DNA of 64,000 nucleotides from Adineta ricciae. Its lineage: Eukaryota; Rotifera; Eurotatoria; Adinetida; Adinetidae. Positions 10,328 through 22,524 of this stretch are shown piece after piece. The notes under the pieces are model-generated. The model searched no databases. It was not told where the DNA came from and worked only from the letters and a program-made list of their open reading frames with translations. Within the stretch, counting starts at the first letter, position 1; each line of letters opens with the position of its first letter. Both the position numbers and the translations under genes were made by a program. The stretch lies in the NCBI GenBank assembly GCA_905250025.1, contig CAJNOJ010000141.1, forward strand, positions 199,589 through 263,588, read 5' to 3'.

Positions 10328-12274
10328 ATGAAGGCAGTTATTGCTCACGGTCCTAAAGAGTATAAATTCGTTGACGATAAAGAGATACCGAAATTAAAAG
10401 ATGGAGAGGTTTTAGTGAAAGTATTGGCAACTGGTATATGTAAGTAGTTTTTTGTTCGATTTCTTCTTCTTTTTATGTTTTCATTTCTGTTAAAGGTGGC
10501 TCTGACCTAAAAATGTACGAAGGAAGTCCATTTTATTGGGGAGTTGGTGGACGCGCACGATCCGGCGTTATTCCTGGTCATGAATTCGTTGGAGAGATCG
10601 TCGAAGTTGATCCACAAATAGCTCACGATCAATCGTTAACCATCGGTGACGTAATTGTTGCAGAACAACTTTTAGCTTGTCGAGATCAGTGTTGGTATTG
10701 CAAAAATAGTTTGGAACACAAATGCGAAAAGTTGATCATCTACGGGCAAGGTGTCGACGGTAGTATGGCTGAATATATGATATATCAAAAAGGCTCTTTC
10801 CTGCATAAGGTTCCGCAGAATATTTCCCCGATCTATGCAGTACTTGCTGAACCGTTGGCGGTATCCGTACGAGCTATGGATCGAGCTTCATTGAAAGACA
10901 CTGATCTGGTAGGAGAAGATTTTGATCAATGAATTTTTAAACGTTACTATTTAGGTGGTGATTTCTGGCTGCGGAACGATAGGGTTAGGTGTTGTTGCAG
11001 CGATTCATATCTATTTCCCTCAAGTATCAATGGTTGTTCTTGATTATCATCAATTCAAATTGGATCAAGCACGATTGATATCGAAAAACTGTTCGACGTT
11101 TAATCTCTCGGACAACACTGTCGCTTCAATTGTTGAGCATGTACGACAAATGTCTGGTGAACGTAAAGGCGCTGATGTCTTCTTCGAGTGTTCGGGTTCA
11201 CCGCATTCAATCAAGGTCGGCTTCGATTTTCTTCGTGCTTGCGGAACATTCCTTCATGTTGGTATTTGCAAAGAGATTCTCATTGAAGCTCCATGGAACG
11301 CAATCTCGGCAGGAAAAGAATTAACAGTAGTTGGTACGAATTTAGGTCGACATGGTTGGTCACGAGCATTTGAAATTCTACAGAAATGTGACCTATCGGC
11401 AATGATTACTCATCGATTACCTTTGAACGAATATGACAAAGGTTTAGGTCTACTCAATGCCGGAATTAAAATAGTTCTCGACCCAACTTTGCCTTCATCA
11501 TCTTCGCCTGCGATTCCAACATCAATATCGAACGAAAATCACCACAGTGTTGTTTTCATCACACAATCGTCACACGGGATTGGCCGTTTGATTGCCGTGG
11601 CACTTGCTCAACAAGGTGCGACTGTTATTCTCCATGGTTCGCATCATGATAGTCCCTCGGAATTCAAAGAAGGTACAACGATGACGAATCTGAAAGAAGA
11701 AATAGCCAAACAAACGAGCAATAATCAAATCTCATGTGTCTGGGGTCACTTGACTTCAAAAGAAAGTGTGCAATCTATTGTATCGCAAATTCAGAAACCG
11801 ATTGATGCTCTTATCTGCTGTGATGGGGAAGATCTTCATATTGACGAAGAGAATACACTTGGAAATGGCAAATCAAATGAACATTCATGTTTGGCAGTGA
11901 GCGAAGGCGATGCCAGATCAACTTTTGAACAAAACTTTTGGTCAACTTATCTGGTTTGTCAAGCAATCGTTCCGCAGATGACTAAAAACCTTCGAGGTCA
12001 AGTAGTTCTCATAGGTTCATCATTCGTAACGATAGGACAAGACAAGCACGTTCTTCGTAGTGCATCAAAAGCCGCTTTGCAACAATACATGCGATGTTTA
12101 GCCAATGAATCGAAGTCCAGCGGCATTCGAGTCAACTGTATCACGCCCGGATCAGTTTCGTACGGAAAAAACAGAGATCAAATTGCAGAAGCAGTCAGTA
12201 ATTTATTAAAAATGGATTTTATGAATGGCCAAGTCATTCGACTCGATGGCAGCGAACAAACATGTTGCTGTTAA
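10328..12274 (+). CDS. MDR zinc dehydrogenase fused to SDR domain (H1)
   Basis: Three exons (10328-10439, 10496-10908, 10955-12274; introns 56 and 46 bp) give 614 residues. Residues 1 to ~365 are a medium-chain zinc dehydrogenase of the sorbitol/threonine dehydrogenase type: catalytic-zinc ligands C38 and H66-E67 (GHE), structural-zinc cysteines C99, C103, C106 and C114, and the Rossmann motif GCGTIGLG near 180. From ~375 a second Rossmann domain of the short-chain dehydrogenase type follows (TQSSHGIG, then IGSS, SASKAAL, GIRVN.ITPG). The usual catalytic Tyr of Tyr-x-x-x-Lys is Arg here (RSASK) while Lys and Ser remain. The MDR half probably oxidises a polyol or secondary alcohol with NAD(P); the SDR half may be non-catalytic or altered. 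The start follows the family's usual N-terminus. The gene converges on the Gre2-like gene. Confidence 0.85.
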
Positions 12275-12303
12275 ACTCTGACATCGATATTTTTTATACT
12301 GAT

Positions 12304-13359
12304 TCAACTATTTTTCTCCTCTAGCATTTTCTTCAATTCAGCAAATTGAGCCATTAGATCTTCCACTGTTTTCTCAAAAGGAATATATGTCACACCTAAT
12401 TCCCTTTGCGCTTTCGAACTATCGATCGCATAATGTTCGGGTGATTTTTGACCTTTGACACCAATCGGTGTTGTGTCCTTGATAGTTTTTGATATAGCAC
12501 TACTTTGATGAATGATGTCAACTAATCGTTGATTGCTCCAAGCTTCTGCGGCGATAAGATACCGTTCGTTCGTATCAGTTGTTCGCTCTAGAGCAGCGAC
12601 ATGGACATATGCGACATCTCGGACGTCAACTTCCAACGGCACGCGAGTTTTTGGAATTTGCGCGTCTGTACCACTGCTAACTATCGACCATAGGATACTG
12701 TTTGATGAACGTATATCTTCAATCGATTTGAAGCCAGAAATCGATGGACCGAAAACCATTGGCTCACATACTGTAGCGATGGTAAACGAAGGTTTTTCTT
12801 TTTCCACGAACTGCCATGCAGCACGTTCAGCGCATGCCTTCGAGGCACGATAGGCCACATGTGGATCATCTTTCGCAGCAACAGCTTGTTCATATGTTAA
12901 TGGACACCAGTCTTTTTCCGAGTAAGAATAGCCCGGGCGCAAGCCATGATTATGGTCGAAGACTGCTGCAAATGATGATGTAATAACGATCCGTCGAATC
13001 TGATGTTGATGATTTCGATTGTATTGATGAGCAGATTTTAGAATGTTTTGAGTTCCGTTGATTGCTGGTAGAAGTAAATCTTTTTCTACATTCGTTGTAT
13101 TCAGAGGCAATGGTGAAGCAACGTGAATGATACCATCGACACCTTGCACGGCTTCGTCGAATGAATCATTAGCAATATCGTTGATGTACACGAACGAAAT
13201 GTGATCTCGATAGGCGTTGGGAATACCTTCAAGAACATGTTGCTCTCTTGCTTGAAATCGAACTGTTCCACGAATACGATATCCTTTTTCCAGAAGATAT
13301 TTAATAATCCAACCAGAAATAAACGAATTCGCACCTGTAACTAGAATAGTTTTCGACAT
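12304..13359 (-). CDS. NAD(P)-dependent reductase, Gre2 / dihydroflavonol-reductase type (H1)
   Basis: Intron-free ORF of 351 residues from MSKTILVTGA; the frame is open further upstream but the Rossmann motif (VTGANSFISGWI) sits correctly for this start. This is the extended SDR family: VTGA..FI, HVASPLP, ITSSFAAV with the catalytic Ser, YRASK with catalytic Tyr and Lys, and EPMVFGP. The DWCPLTYEQA and ERAAW.FVEKEKPSF context resembles fungal methylglyoxal/ketone reductases of the Gre2 type, so it probably reduces aldehydes or ketones with NADPH in the cytosol. The lack of introns and the fungal-like motifs suggest gene acquisition, which is inference. Its 3' end lies 29 bp from the end of the MDR-SDR gene. 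The H2 allele is 24965-26020. Confidence 0.85.
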   Translation of the reverse strand: MSKTILVTGANSFISGWIIKYLLEKGYRIRGTVRFQAREQHVLEGIPNAYRDHISFVYINDIANDSFDEAVQGVDGIIHVASPLPLNTTNVEKDLLLPAINGTQNILKSAHQYNRNHQHQIRRIVITSSFAAVFDHNHGLRPGYSYSEKDWCPLTYEQAVAAKDDPHVAYRASKACAERAAWQFVEKEKPSFTIATVCEPMVFGPSISGFKSIEDIRSSNSILWSIVSSGTDAQIPKTRVPLEVDVRDVAYVHVAALERTTDTNERYLIAAEAWSNQRLVDIIHQSSAISKTIKDTTPIGVKGQKSPEHYAIDSSKAQRELGVTYIPFEKTVEDLMAQFAELKKMLEEKNS

Positions 13360-13545
13360 CGTATTTGTAAGAAACACTCTTATGGTGAAGAATCTATCCC
13401 TCATGTAATACAAATCCGCGTGTTTATATAGTAAACAATCTTTTTTTTTCCTTTTCGTTCTGTATCATCGACTGTCCTTGTTCTCTTCGTATGCAAACGT
13501 TAACGTTTTATTACAAAGAAATTATACTAACATCAATAAAAACGA

Positions 13546-14820
13546 TTAATTTCGCCAGAATGTATATTTAACCGGTAATGAAAACAGAACCATCAAAGAA
13601 ATTTCGAGCAGAAGGATGATGATTAAATTTATATTTAGAATCCATTTGATTAACGGACGTTCTTCACGATGATGTGCCATCAAATCGACATCTTCATGTG
13701 GAGCCTTATCTACCATTCCTTGGTGATTGTCATGGTCATCGTCCAAACCACAAAACCATGACCAACACGCTTTCACAAGCACGAACACGTTACAACCGTC
13801 AGGCTTCTCTACGCGATGTGTTTCGGGAAGAGTATTTGTGACATCGATCGGCTGACTAAAATAAAAAAAAGTGTTTGATCCTTGGTAAAAAAAGAAATGA
13901 CATCGTTTTACCTGACAATTGGAGTTTCATGATTGACAGCGTCAAGCATTTGTACATGTTCCGGCGTTGATTTTTGTTGATTTTTCGTCCAAAATGTTGT
14001 TCGATATAATTGTTCTTCTGTCGGCGGTTGTGTGCACAGTGAAACACTCACACATGTAATTAAAGTCAACCAAAATAGAAACAAAGAATAATACATAAAA
14101 TTAACTTTTGTCACCAGCCAAAATCGTGAATCATTCTCTCCACAGAGTGGTGGTTGTTTCGAAAACTCAAGTATCATTCGTAATAAACCAAAAACAAATC
14201 CGACCATTAATCCAGCAAATGCGCCACTTTCATTGGTGCGTTTCCATAAAACTGCTAATATATAAATGCAAGCGATTGGCGGTGCTAAGAAGCCGATCAC
14301 CTGCTGCATGTACGTATAAAGTTCTACCCCTTGTAGTTCAATAACGACTGGTATCCATGCAATGCCAACTACAGTCATCAGAATAACAAAAAGACGACCG
14401 ACGATCATCAATTCTCGATTAGTTATGTTCTTCCGACGGAAGGCTAACACATTTGGATAAATATCAACTGTAAATATTGTACTTGCAGAATTAAAGATCG
14501 ACGTTAAACCTGAGATTAATGCGGCCAGCATGATAGCTAACATAATACCTTTAACACCATGTGGTAGAATGTTTAATACTAAAGTTGGATAAGCAATGTT
14601 GGTACAACGTCGTTGGTTGTGACATATAGATTGACAAGTAGAGGGTTGATTACAAGCAACTGTGTCGGGAAATAAGATTCGGCTAATCATCCCAGGGAAA
14701 ATAATCATAAATAATGGAAGAATTTTCAAATAACCTGCTAAGATTGTACCACCACGAGCATGTGAAATGGTTCGTGCGGCTAACGCGCGTTGAACCATCA
14801 TTTGATCGGAACACCAAAAC
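13546..14820 (-). CDS. SLC5-type sodium/solute symporter, 3' exons (H1, rest at 32973-33667)
   Basis: Exon 3 (13912-14820) and exon 4 (13546-13855), identical in length to the H2 copy, encode the C-terminal half of a sodium/glucose-cotransporter-family protein: [14 protein letters not shown], several membrane spans, the loop with clustered Cys ([17 protein letters not shown]), and a last span after [12 protein letters not shown]. The upstream intron runs into the N at 14861, so exons 1-2 are cut off here; they reappear at 32973-33667 with about 215 bp missing. Confidence 0.85.
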
Positions 14821-14860
14821 CTGAAAAATGTGATGATATAAACATGTTTTTCTTATCGAC

Positions 14861-14861
14861 N
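14861..14861. other. N marking a block join (H1a to H2a)
   Basis: One N separates an SLC5 intron from sequence matching about position 2106 (the second CPC/CSS module). The homology jumps back by about 12.7 kb at this base, so it is a scaffold join and not a simple ambiguous base. Confidence 0.85.
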
Positions 14862-15175
14862 TGAATGCGAGTTCTCTTACTAGTTTCACAGTGAATTCAA
14901 CGATGAAAGAAGTGACCGATGAATTAATGGTGGACCAATGGAAGAAAGAGATTTTGTATGCGAATTATTTCAATCAATGCGCTCCTTCGCAGTGCACTTA
15001 TATCTATACGATCAAAAACACAGTTCTTTATATTATCACAACAGTCATCGGCCTTATCGGTGGTTTAATCACAGCTCTGCGATTTATCGTGCCGAAAGTT
15101 GTGAAATTCGTTCGAGGTCGTATTCAAAAGAGAAAAAACAGAGTTAGCACGATAAGCAACGCTACTCGAACATAA
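14862..15175 (+). CDS. CPC/CSS module, C-terminal fragment (H2, cut by join)
   Basis: Equivalent to 2106-2419: the end of the ectodomain (ASSLTSFTVNST, LMVDQW, CAPSQCTYIYT) and the C-terminal span with basic tail. The 5' part is absent because the block starts at the N. The frame is open to the TAA with only a few amino-acid changes from H1. Confidence 0.8.
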
Positions 15176-15301
15176 ACCCTTTCAGAACAAGACTGTTTTT
15201 GCTTTTGCTGCTATAATGAAACTTGCTTCTGCTTTTCCCATTTAATCTAATAAAAATTCATTCTTCATCAGGAACTCCCCTGAACATCGTCTAGAATTTT
15301 A

Positions 15302-16907
15302 TTAAACAACATCGACATAAAACTCATTCGAACCTGGACCGGCATGTTTTTGCCAAAATGAGATCGTATACGAATGACCGATTATTGCTGTAAAGGATTG
15401 ACCAAGAAAATAAATGCCCAATCCAGTACTTTCGCAAGAAACTTGAACACAACTACCAGTGGACGACACACAAAAAATACTAGGTGATTTCTCTGCTGGA
15501 TCACCATTCGAATTAATAGTTGTCGTACAAGTATTCGCGCACCATTGGCTCCAACCAGCTAAGAATGAAATCGCATCTTCAAAACTAGGATTGGTGAGCA
15601 ATTCAACAGATGGCGCTGCAGTGTCAACAACCGACACGCTATCCAAATAGTGATTGTTACTGCTTGAAGTTTCCAGGCCAAACAAAAGGATGGGATCGGT
15701 GTAGTTTGTTGCTGTGTAACTTAAAATCGATTTGGTCCATGTAGATGGAGTCGGTCCAAATTGTTGCATTAGTTTTCCGTAACCAAAGCCAGAACTTGCA
15801 CAGTCTGGTGCTAGAATGAATTTCATTGCTAGAGACATTATTGGAAAAAGTAAAGATCTATACGCACTTGTTATTGGTCTCGTTACCACTGTTGTTGTTT
15901 GTGCTATAAGATAATGTAACGAGAAAAGCGTACGAGTTGCTCAATGAAACGTACTTGAAGTTGTTTGAGATGTTGTCGATGTTGTCTCTGAAAAAAAATT
16001 CTCTCGTTGATCGCATGTCTGTATTTACTTGTTTGACAACTTACGTGATGTTGATGTAGTGCGAGATGTGGTGGTCGAACTTGTTGTACTAGTTGTTGTT
16101 ACCGAAGTCGAGCTAGTGCTTGATGTTGAACTTGTAGTTTGAGTCGAACTAGTTGACGTAGTGGCTACAGAAAATGAATACTTTATTTGTATGACGGAAG
16201 TAACTCGTTACTGACTTGCTGATGTTGTTGATGAAGACGATGTTGTCGTTCGGGTCGTGGTGGTTGTCGTTGTCGTTGTTGTTGTTGCTGAATTTTCTAT
16301 CATAAAAAGATAGTTTTATGGTTTTACACAGGTATCGAACAGAATACAAACGCATTTTAAGCGCAATTATAAGTGCGGCAAGTCCCGCTAATGCGAGAGC
16401 TAGAATAAGGCACAAACACAGTAATGGACAAGGATGGCCCCAACAGCATTTTTTTCTAAATGATAAAGATGTACAATCATAGGAAAAACCTTAAATCGCA
16501 AACTTCTTTTGTTTTCTTTTGGATTTTTTGTTCGCATTTGTCCATTCTGTATCAAAATTATCAGCCGAAGCATTGTCGAATTCGTTGCTTACTTGACTAA
16601 CTGTTAAAATCCGAGGGTTGATTTGTTTAGTACATTTTAAAGATTGATTATTTATAACACTCCAACATTTTGTGTCAAATCGTTTAGGTTCAGATCGGAC
16701 GCGACGGGTTTTTGGTGCAGACTCAGATTTAGTTTCACTATCGCATCTCATCGAGAGTTCGTACGATAGTGGAGACGGAGCATTACTTTGATGTTTGATA
16801 AACACGTGGCCTAATCCTCTTGAATGTTGAACAGGAACGCTTGTCACCCGTTTAAACGAATTGAGTTCACTTCTCTTCACATGACGAACGGAATATCGAT
16901 CCATCAC
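15302..16907 (-). CDS. Type II membrane protein with Thr/Ser stalk (H2)
   Basis: Allele of 2518-4127 with the same architecture: basic N-terminal region (from 16907), membrane span (about 16345-16455), Thr/Ser-coding exons to about 15870, and the Cys-containing C-terminal domain ending at 15302. Splice signals are conserved, including the GTTTG donor after the first exon and GTCAGTAACG in the stalk. The stalk exon near 16250-16300 differs slightly in Thr-codon number. See the H1 entry for function. Confidence 0.72.
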
Positions 16908-17171
16908 TGATTATATGTTCGACTGACTTCAGTATATATGCGAGTATTATTTATTCATCGCGAAAGAATGACCGAGAAAAAAGGTTTCTTCATTGTGAAA
17001 GTTGTGTCAGTACAAAATCTGTTCTATTTCTTTTATTTATTTGATACGACATTAAAGAACCAGTGTGTGCGTTTATTATTTTGAAATTATAAAGAAACCG
17101 TGGAAATGTTTAGTGTATTAACAATAAACTGAAAAAAAACATTTTTAAGAAGGGGCGTATTGGCCAAATGT

Positions 17172-18197
17172 TCACAGTTTACATGTATGTGCTGTAGTAG
17201 CAACTCGCCGTTGTGTTCGCATTGAAAACAGACGTTGGAGACTTGTTTTCTTACGTAATTCTGATATTGACGCAAGATTTACAAAGGGAAAACTGAGAAT
17301 GAGTAGATAACCCAAGAAGTCAAATGTGAGTTGCACGTCACCACCGCTTTGTTCTAACACACCGCATAGATGAACAAAAATAAGAAAGTTAAGGGGAATG
17401 TTAACAATAAGATACAGAACAGAAATCGGAACTAATTGGATAATTAATTTACGCTGTTTTCGCCACTGGATCGGCTGATTAAGACGACGTTTCTGTCGAT
17501 AAACTCGATGAACTAATGTCACAACGAACAAACTAATTAATACCGTTGGAAGTATATTATTAACACATGAATCCCATTTACCAAGAATAGGATCATGTAA
17601 ATAGCACGGAAAGTTATTGCACACAGGTAGGGTGTAGTTATAACGGTTCTGGCAAGGTGGGAAGAAGATAACCATAACATAGAAGATATAGATGTAACAT
17701 AAGAGAATGATTAATGGAAGGTAGTGCAGGAGAAAACGTTTTCTCCTTGTTGAGACCCATTGGTCGCGAAATACGAGAATATGACGTTCGAAAGCACTCC
17801 ATGCCATAATGATGGTGATTCCATTGTAAAAACCGATGTCAACTATCCACCAAAAACGGCATAAAATCGAATTTGATGGTCTCACACGACCTGAATTGGC
17901 GATAAAATCCAGATTTAATGGAATATCAATCAATTGAATCGTTAATCCAAAAAGAAGCAAAATAATTGTACTGTGATTATTTAATTGCCATCTAAGATTT
18001 CGATCGATAAGAAGATGATAAAGTATGAAAAAAGTACAAATGATCGATGGAATGTCTAACAATAGGAGAAGCCAAAAACGAATGGTACGAGGTATTGCAA
18101 CTTCATCGGTGTCAAACGAGACGGTGGCTACGGCGAAATCATCAGTGCCTACCATTTTTTCCAACTGAATCATGCGTGAACGATGAGAGAATTTCAA
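17172..18197 (-). CDS. Seven-transmembrane receptor, rhodopsin-like orphan (H2)
   Basis: Allele of 4402-5418: 341 residues, seven spans, AFERH after TM3, and the same loop cysteines. Substitutions are few and mostly conservative. The C-terminus is extended by three residues (CKL) because the H1 stop codon is a Cys codon here. This open reading frame supports the receptor being functional in both copies. Confidence 0.85.
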   Translation of the reverse strand: MKFSHRSRMIQLEKMVGTDDFAVATVSFDTDEVAIPRTIRFWLLLLLDIPSIICTFFILYHLLIDRNLRWQLNNHSTIILLLFGLTIQLIDIPLNLDFIANSGRVRPSNSILCRFWWIVDIGFYNGITIIMAWSAFERHILVFRDQWVSTRRKRFLLHYLPLIILLCYIYIFYVMVIFFPPCQNRYNYTLPVCNNFPCYLHDPILGKWDSCVNNILPTVLISLFVVTLVHRVYRQKRRLNQPIQWRKQRKLIIQLVPISVLYLIVNIPLNFLIFVHLCGVLEQSGGDVQLTFDFLGYLLILSFPFVNLASISELRKKTSLQRLFSMRTQRRVATTAHTCKL

Positions 18198-19219
18198 ATG
18201 AAAATTCTAGCAAACTAAAAGACGATGTAAAAATCAGCCAAATATAGCGTGAAAACAGGAAGTCAGAGGTCTGTTCATTAGTGTTAATCACATTTTATTA
18301 GATTCTCTGTGAAAGGGCACGAAGAACTAGAACATTATCAAAGAGATATTTTGCGTTCTTCTGTTTTTTCTCTAACCAAACATGACTCTCATTGTCAGTA
18401 GTATATTTTGAGATCGACCATTGTATTAATCTCAGCAAGCTTTTTCTCTTATAAATACAATACTTCGCATTACATAGTAATGGCTGCTGAAAAGATCTCG
18501 TGTAATAACATGATCTCAAGGTGTTCAACAGTATTAAAAAGCATACCTAGAAGACAACTAATGTTAATGAGACTTGCCATCAGCGATGGAAGCTTCGCCG
18601 TTCATATATCAAATTTTACTTCCAACCAGACGTCATAGTCGTGAACATATAATCCAACAAGGCCATCGGCAGGCATATTGAAAACAGTCAAGTTTGAAAG
18701 TTAAACTTTTCCTCGTGCATACTCAAGCACTACCACAACGATGAACACAATCACAAGGAAAGTATAAATTATTCGATTGGACCAGCAGGTATTGAGCGGT
18801 ATTTTTTTTTACAAATGCACGTAACTATATGCGATACAAGGAATCGCAATGCCAAAGATACATTCTTCCGGTTGACAGAAAACAAAGAATATTTCGTAGG
18901 AAATATTGGATACCCACGATTCGATAAATATATTGTAAGCCAATGTCTATAATGTGCTATTTATGGAAAATCGTGTGAGTTGAGCATCAAACATAACATT
19001 GGTATCGATTTCATTAGTCCGTCATTCTAAGTCTTCGGGACAGGATATATATATAAAATGCCTCGCGAGTTTCTTTCATATATGTTATCGAAGATAAAGA
19101 CGAAAATGTGAAATTAGATTCTTGAATATCCTGCAAAAATTTCCCCTGTTATGCAAATAAATCAACCAAGGCGTTAACTTGAATATTGAATAATCGAACA
19201 AAAGAGATCTAAAATTCGA
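18198..19219 (-). other. No intact gene; eroded 7TM-like remnants (H2)
   Basis: Counterpart of 5419-6470. The minus strand keeps a span (IIYTFLVIVFIVVVV) and EYARGK near 18700-18790, now followed by an early stop. A basic C-tail-like stretch lies near 18298-18528. No complete gene is visible. Confidence 0.35.
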
Positions 19220-21650
19220 ACGAACTTTGTGGTATGTTCAATTCCATTTGATCCAATATTGTATTCATTTCATAATCAAATTTTTTGTCAGACATCAAAT
19301 TATACGCTAACTTAATTGAAGCAAGAAATATCTGAATATCATGAGAAATGGGTTCCTGTGCTAACTGATAAAGCTTTCCAATTCCGTCAATGATCGAAAA
19401 TCAGCTTCATTTGTACAGAATTTACCTGGATCGTCTAGTTTACCCATAGTGAAAATTAGCTGGAGCACATCTGTGAAACACATTTGATGGAGCGCTCTGA
19501 CATAGAACAAATATAAATGTTCATAGTCTGTGATCAACGGTTTTACATAGATCTTAGTAATACGCCGACCATGCATAGATGAGAAAAACATCATTATAGT
19601 CATCAAAGAAAAAAAAAGATTGCAATGACATAGATGTGAGTGGTTACTTTTCTGTTTGATGGAAATATCAGCAGGGATGATTGAAATAGATTTAAGTCGG
19701 CGAGTTGTTTCTTCAAATGTCTAGGAATTTGTTTTATACGAACCCGGTACGAGCAAGCCGTTCTAAAAGGAAACAATGCATCTAGTATAATCAGAGAGAA
19801 ATAAATTATATTTTACCTCGTTGAAAATTAGGTGCATTTGGGTATTTTTGATTGTCAATGAAATAGAAAAAAGTTTCTCCACCGATGGCATATTCAATTG
19901 GAGATCCACTATCAATAAGTTTGTCAGTTCATTAAAATATTCTCCATGTATGTCGAATCATACGATCGGTCGATCTTAGATTAAAGGAATCCAGCGATGG
20001 GTATACAGCCAATATTGAATTCATCGAATGCCTGCGTAAATAGTCAACTACAAATGTCGCATTTGTATAAATAATTGATTTACAGCACACGAGCACGCTT
20101 CAGAGGACAAAATAGACCAATGTGTAACCTCATTCACTATATAGTAGGTGACATCATCGATACTTACTTGGCCGCTGTCTTCGATTTTAACTCGAATATT
20201 CTTATTTGCACCGTATGCACGAAAATCGAGTGAAAACGCGGTTTCTATCCAACTAGGCACGTCGTTTAGCTCGAATAATGCTAGGTAATCCAACCATGCC
20301 GAAGATATCAACCTTCTCGAATAGATTTGATGTAAGACGAACGTATAATTGAGAAATGTACCGTACTGGGCTAACATTCATAGACAACGAATCATGTAGC
20401 TTTTCATATGTTTATCGAGAGGGATGGATATTCAACGGTGATAACTTGCTCATCGTTGGATAAGAATAACATCAGCAGCGGTTGAACACAAAATTAGTAT
20501 GAGAATCAAGCATTGTGTTAAAATCAATCCGTGCTTATTTGCTGGGAAAGATTCAGAGTGATTATCTGAGCTTACTTAAATATCGACGCTTTATTCTTTT
20601 TGGTGCGTTTGACAAAAAAAGAAGATTAACAATGAACAATGCAAACTTTTTCAGGACGAATGCACTGGGACAGAACATACCGATCATGGTCGTAATAGTC
20701 TAGATCAGTGAGAAATATTTCGTATAAGTATAAAAGCAACGAGTTGGTCGGCATTTTTGATAAAAAAACTGTGAATGAAACCGTTATGTTCAAATGATCA
20801 ATCATAATGTTGTCGATCAGCATTTGTACAGTTGAATTCACCTAGAAATTCTTGTTTGTATGATTTGATAATAATTCGATTCCGTCGCTTGAGTGTTGAT
20901 GCATTTGCGACAAACAGGTTGAGTTATAATATTATTCCAATGTTGAACGTACTACAGCATCTATCCTGTAACCATCCGCGGTCATGCCAAAGATTGAATC
21001 AGTGTGACTTGTGTTGATCATAATCAAATGTGGACAACCATATAGACTTAAACAAGAACAATTCTCGTACGTTGTTGGCATCATTTGACGTCTGTGACTA
21101 GATTGAGAATCACTCAATAGATAATCCGAATAGATTTTCGATGGTTGTTCTTTGAATGGCGAATAAATCACGTTTGAGAACAGTTTTAACCGAAGAAATC
21201 GCATTCTCAAGTGCTATTTAAGCTTAGGTTTCGACGACAAGGTCGCTAAGTAACATTGAACTGAAAATATGCGACAATCCAAAGTTGATCACAACATCAA
21301 TCCATGTCTGATTACTCATATGACAGAAATGCTTCATTTCTGTCCTGCCGTATTATCAAATTGGTCCAAGCTTGTCGAACAAAACTACGGAAGCAAACTT
21401 GGTGAAATTCTACATCAGCATGCACAAATATTGCCTACACAATACCAATTTTCGAGCATGGACATTAGATTGTTGTCGGCTATTTTAGTATTCAATCGTT
21501 AAATTCCGCATCTGTTCGAAAGTACACAACGTCACATATTGATTGAGTATACAAAGTTGCAATCAAATTGATGACAATATACAATATGACGCAGACACGT
21601 GTCGCACATCGTTATTCACGGACGGTTTCGTCGTCGGTGGCATTCTTCGT
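19220..21650 (-). pseudogene. Decayed tandem array of CPC/CSS modules (H2)
   Basis: Counterpart of 6471-8990. Traceable pieces on the minus strand: FHQVCFRSFVRQAW near 21400, YENCSCLSLYGC near 21050, DHLNITVSFTVF and the C-terminal span near 20800-20640, YGTFLNYTFVLHQIYS and AWLDYL near 20360-20280, and a last N-terminal fragment near 19600-19220. Frames are broken by several small indels that differ from those in H1, and part of the central copy is deleted. Confidence 0.55.
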
Positions 21651-21921
21651 TCCGAAAAGATTCCATTCGCATAAGAATCTCTTCCATGTATTGTTTCTCA
21701 TTTTGAAAATATGACTTGTGAGAGAAGCGATGGAAGACGATTCATTACTCCCAACAGAACTTTTTTCTCTACACAATAGTTCAATGTACCAGCTGGCATA
21801 GTTTATTTTCTACGCAGTTAATCGAGGAGCACTTTTCATTCTAATATGAGTACAAACATCAAGATTGTCTACAGTTGAAAAACAAGTGATTCGTGTTTTT
21901 TATTTGATAAAGTTGATTTGA

Positions 21922-22524
21922 TCAATCGGATAAAAGCATCTCTACATCGGACTCATCATCTTTGTTCGATGATCTATCAATGACGAATAGATATCGTTCA
22001 TGCCAATTAGTTGTCGGAGGCTCTTTACGCAGCATAACACTGAGCAAGCCGAAGAAAAACAGAATGAGAAATATTGTTGCAATGAAGAATACAATCAATG
22101 CAGCATTGTTGCTTGGCTTTGACCAAAGTAGTTTTTCCTTTGACTTTGAAATAAGACCATAACATGGGTAAACTCGATTCGGCTGAAAAAAAAGTTATCA
22201 ACAGTGAAATATATCGTTTGTAAACAAATCGAACAGTACCGCATATTGTTCTTTTGCTTTTTGTCTTGCAAGATATTCCGAACGTTCGGTGAAAATATCC
22301 ATAATCGTTGCATTCCTGTCAACATTATCTACCACTGTTACATCCCATGTACATCTGTAACCTCTCGTCTGAGATTTAATGGAGATTGCATCAACTCGAC
22401 ATTTCAATCCAACATAACCTTTCGTTTTATCGTACTCATTCCAAGCGCATAAATACAGGCTGATTGTAAATAAAAAAACAGTAAACAATCCGATCAGATC
22501 ACAGAAGTTGGCTTTGTAAGTCAT
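21922..22524 (-). CDS. Two-span membrane protein of unknown family (H2)
   Basis: Allele of 9263-9865. Exons 22240-22524 and 21922-22182 have exactly the same lengths (285 and 261 nt) and give 181 residues, with both spans and the loop cysteines kept. Changes are mostly conservative. The matching exon structure and open frame in two diverged copies argue that this is a real gene. Confidence 0.75.
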
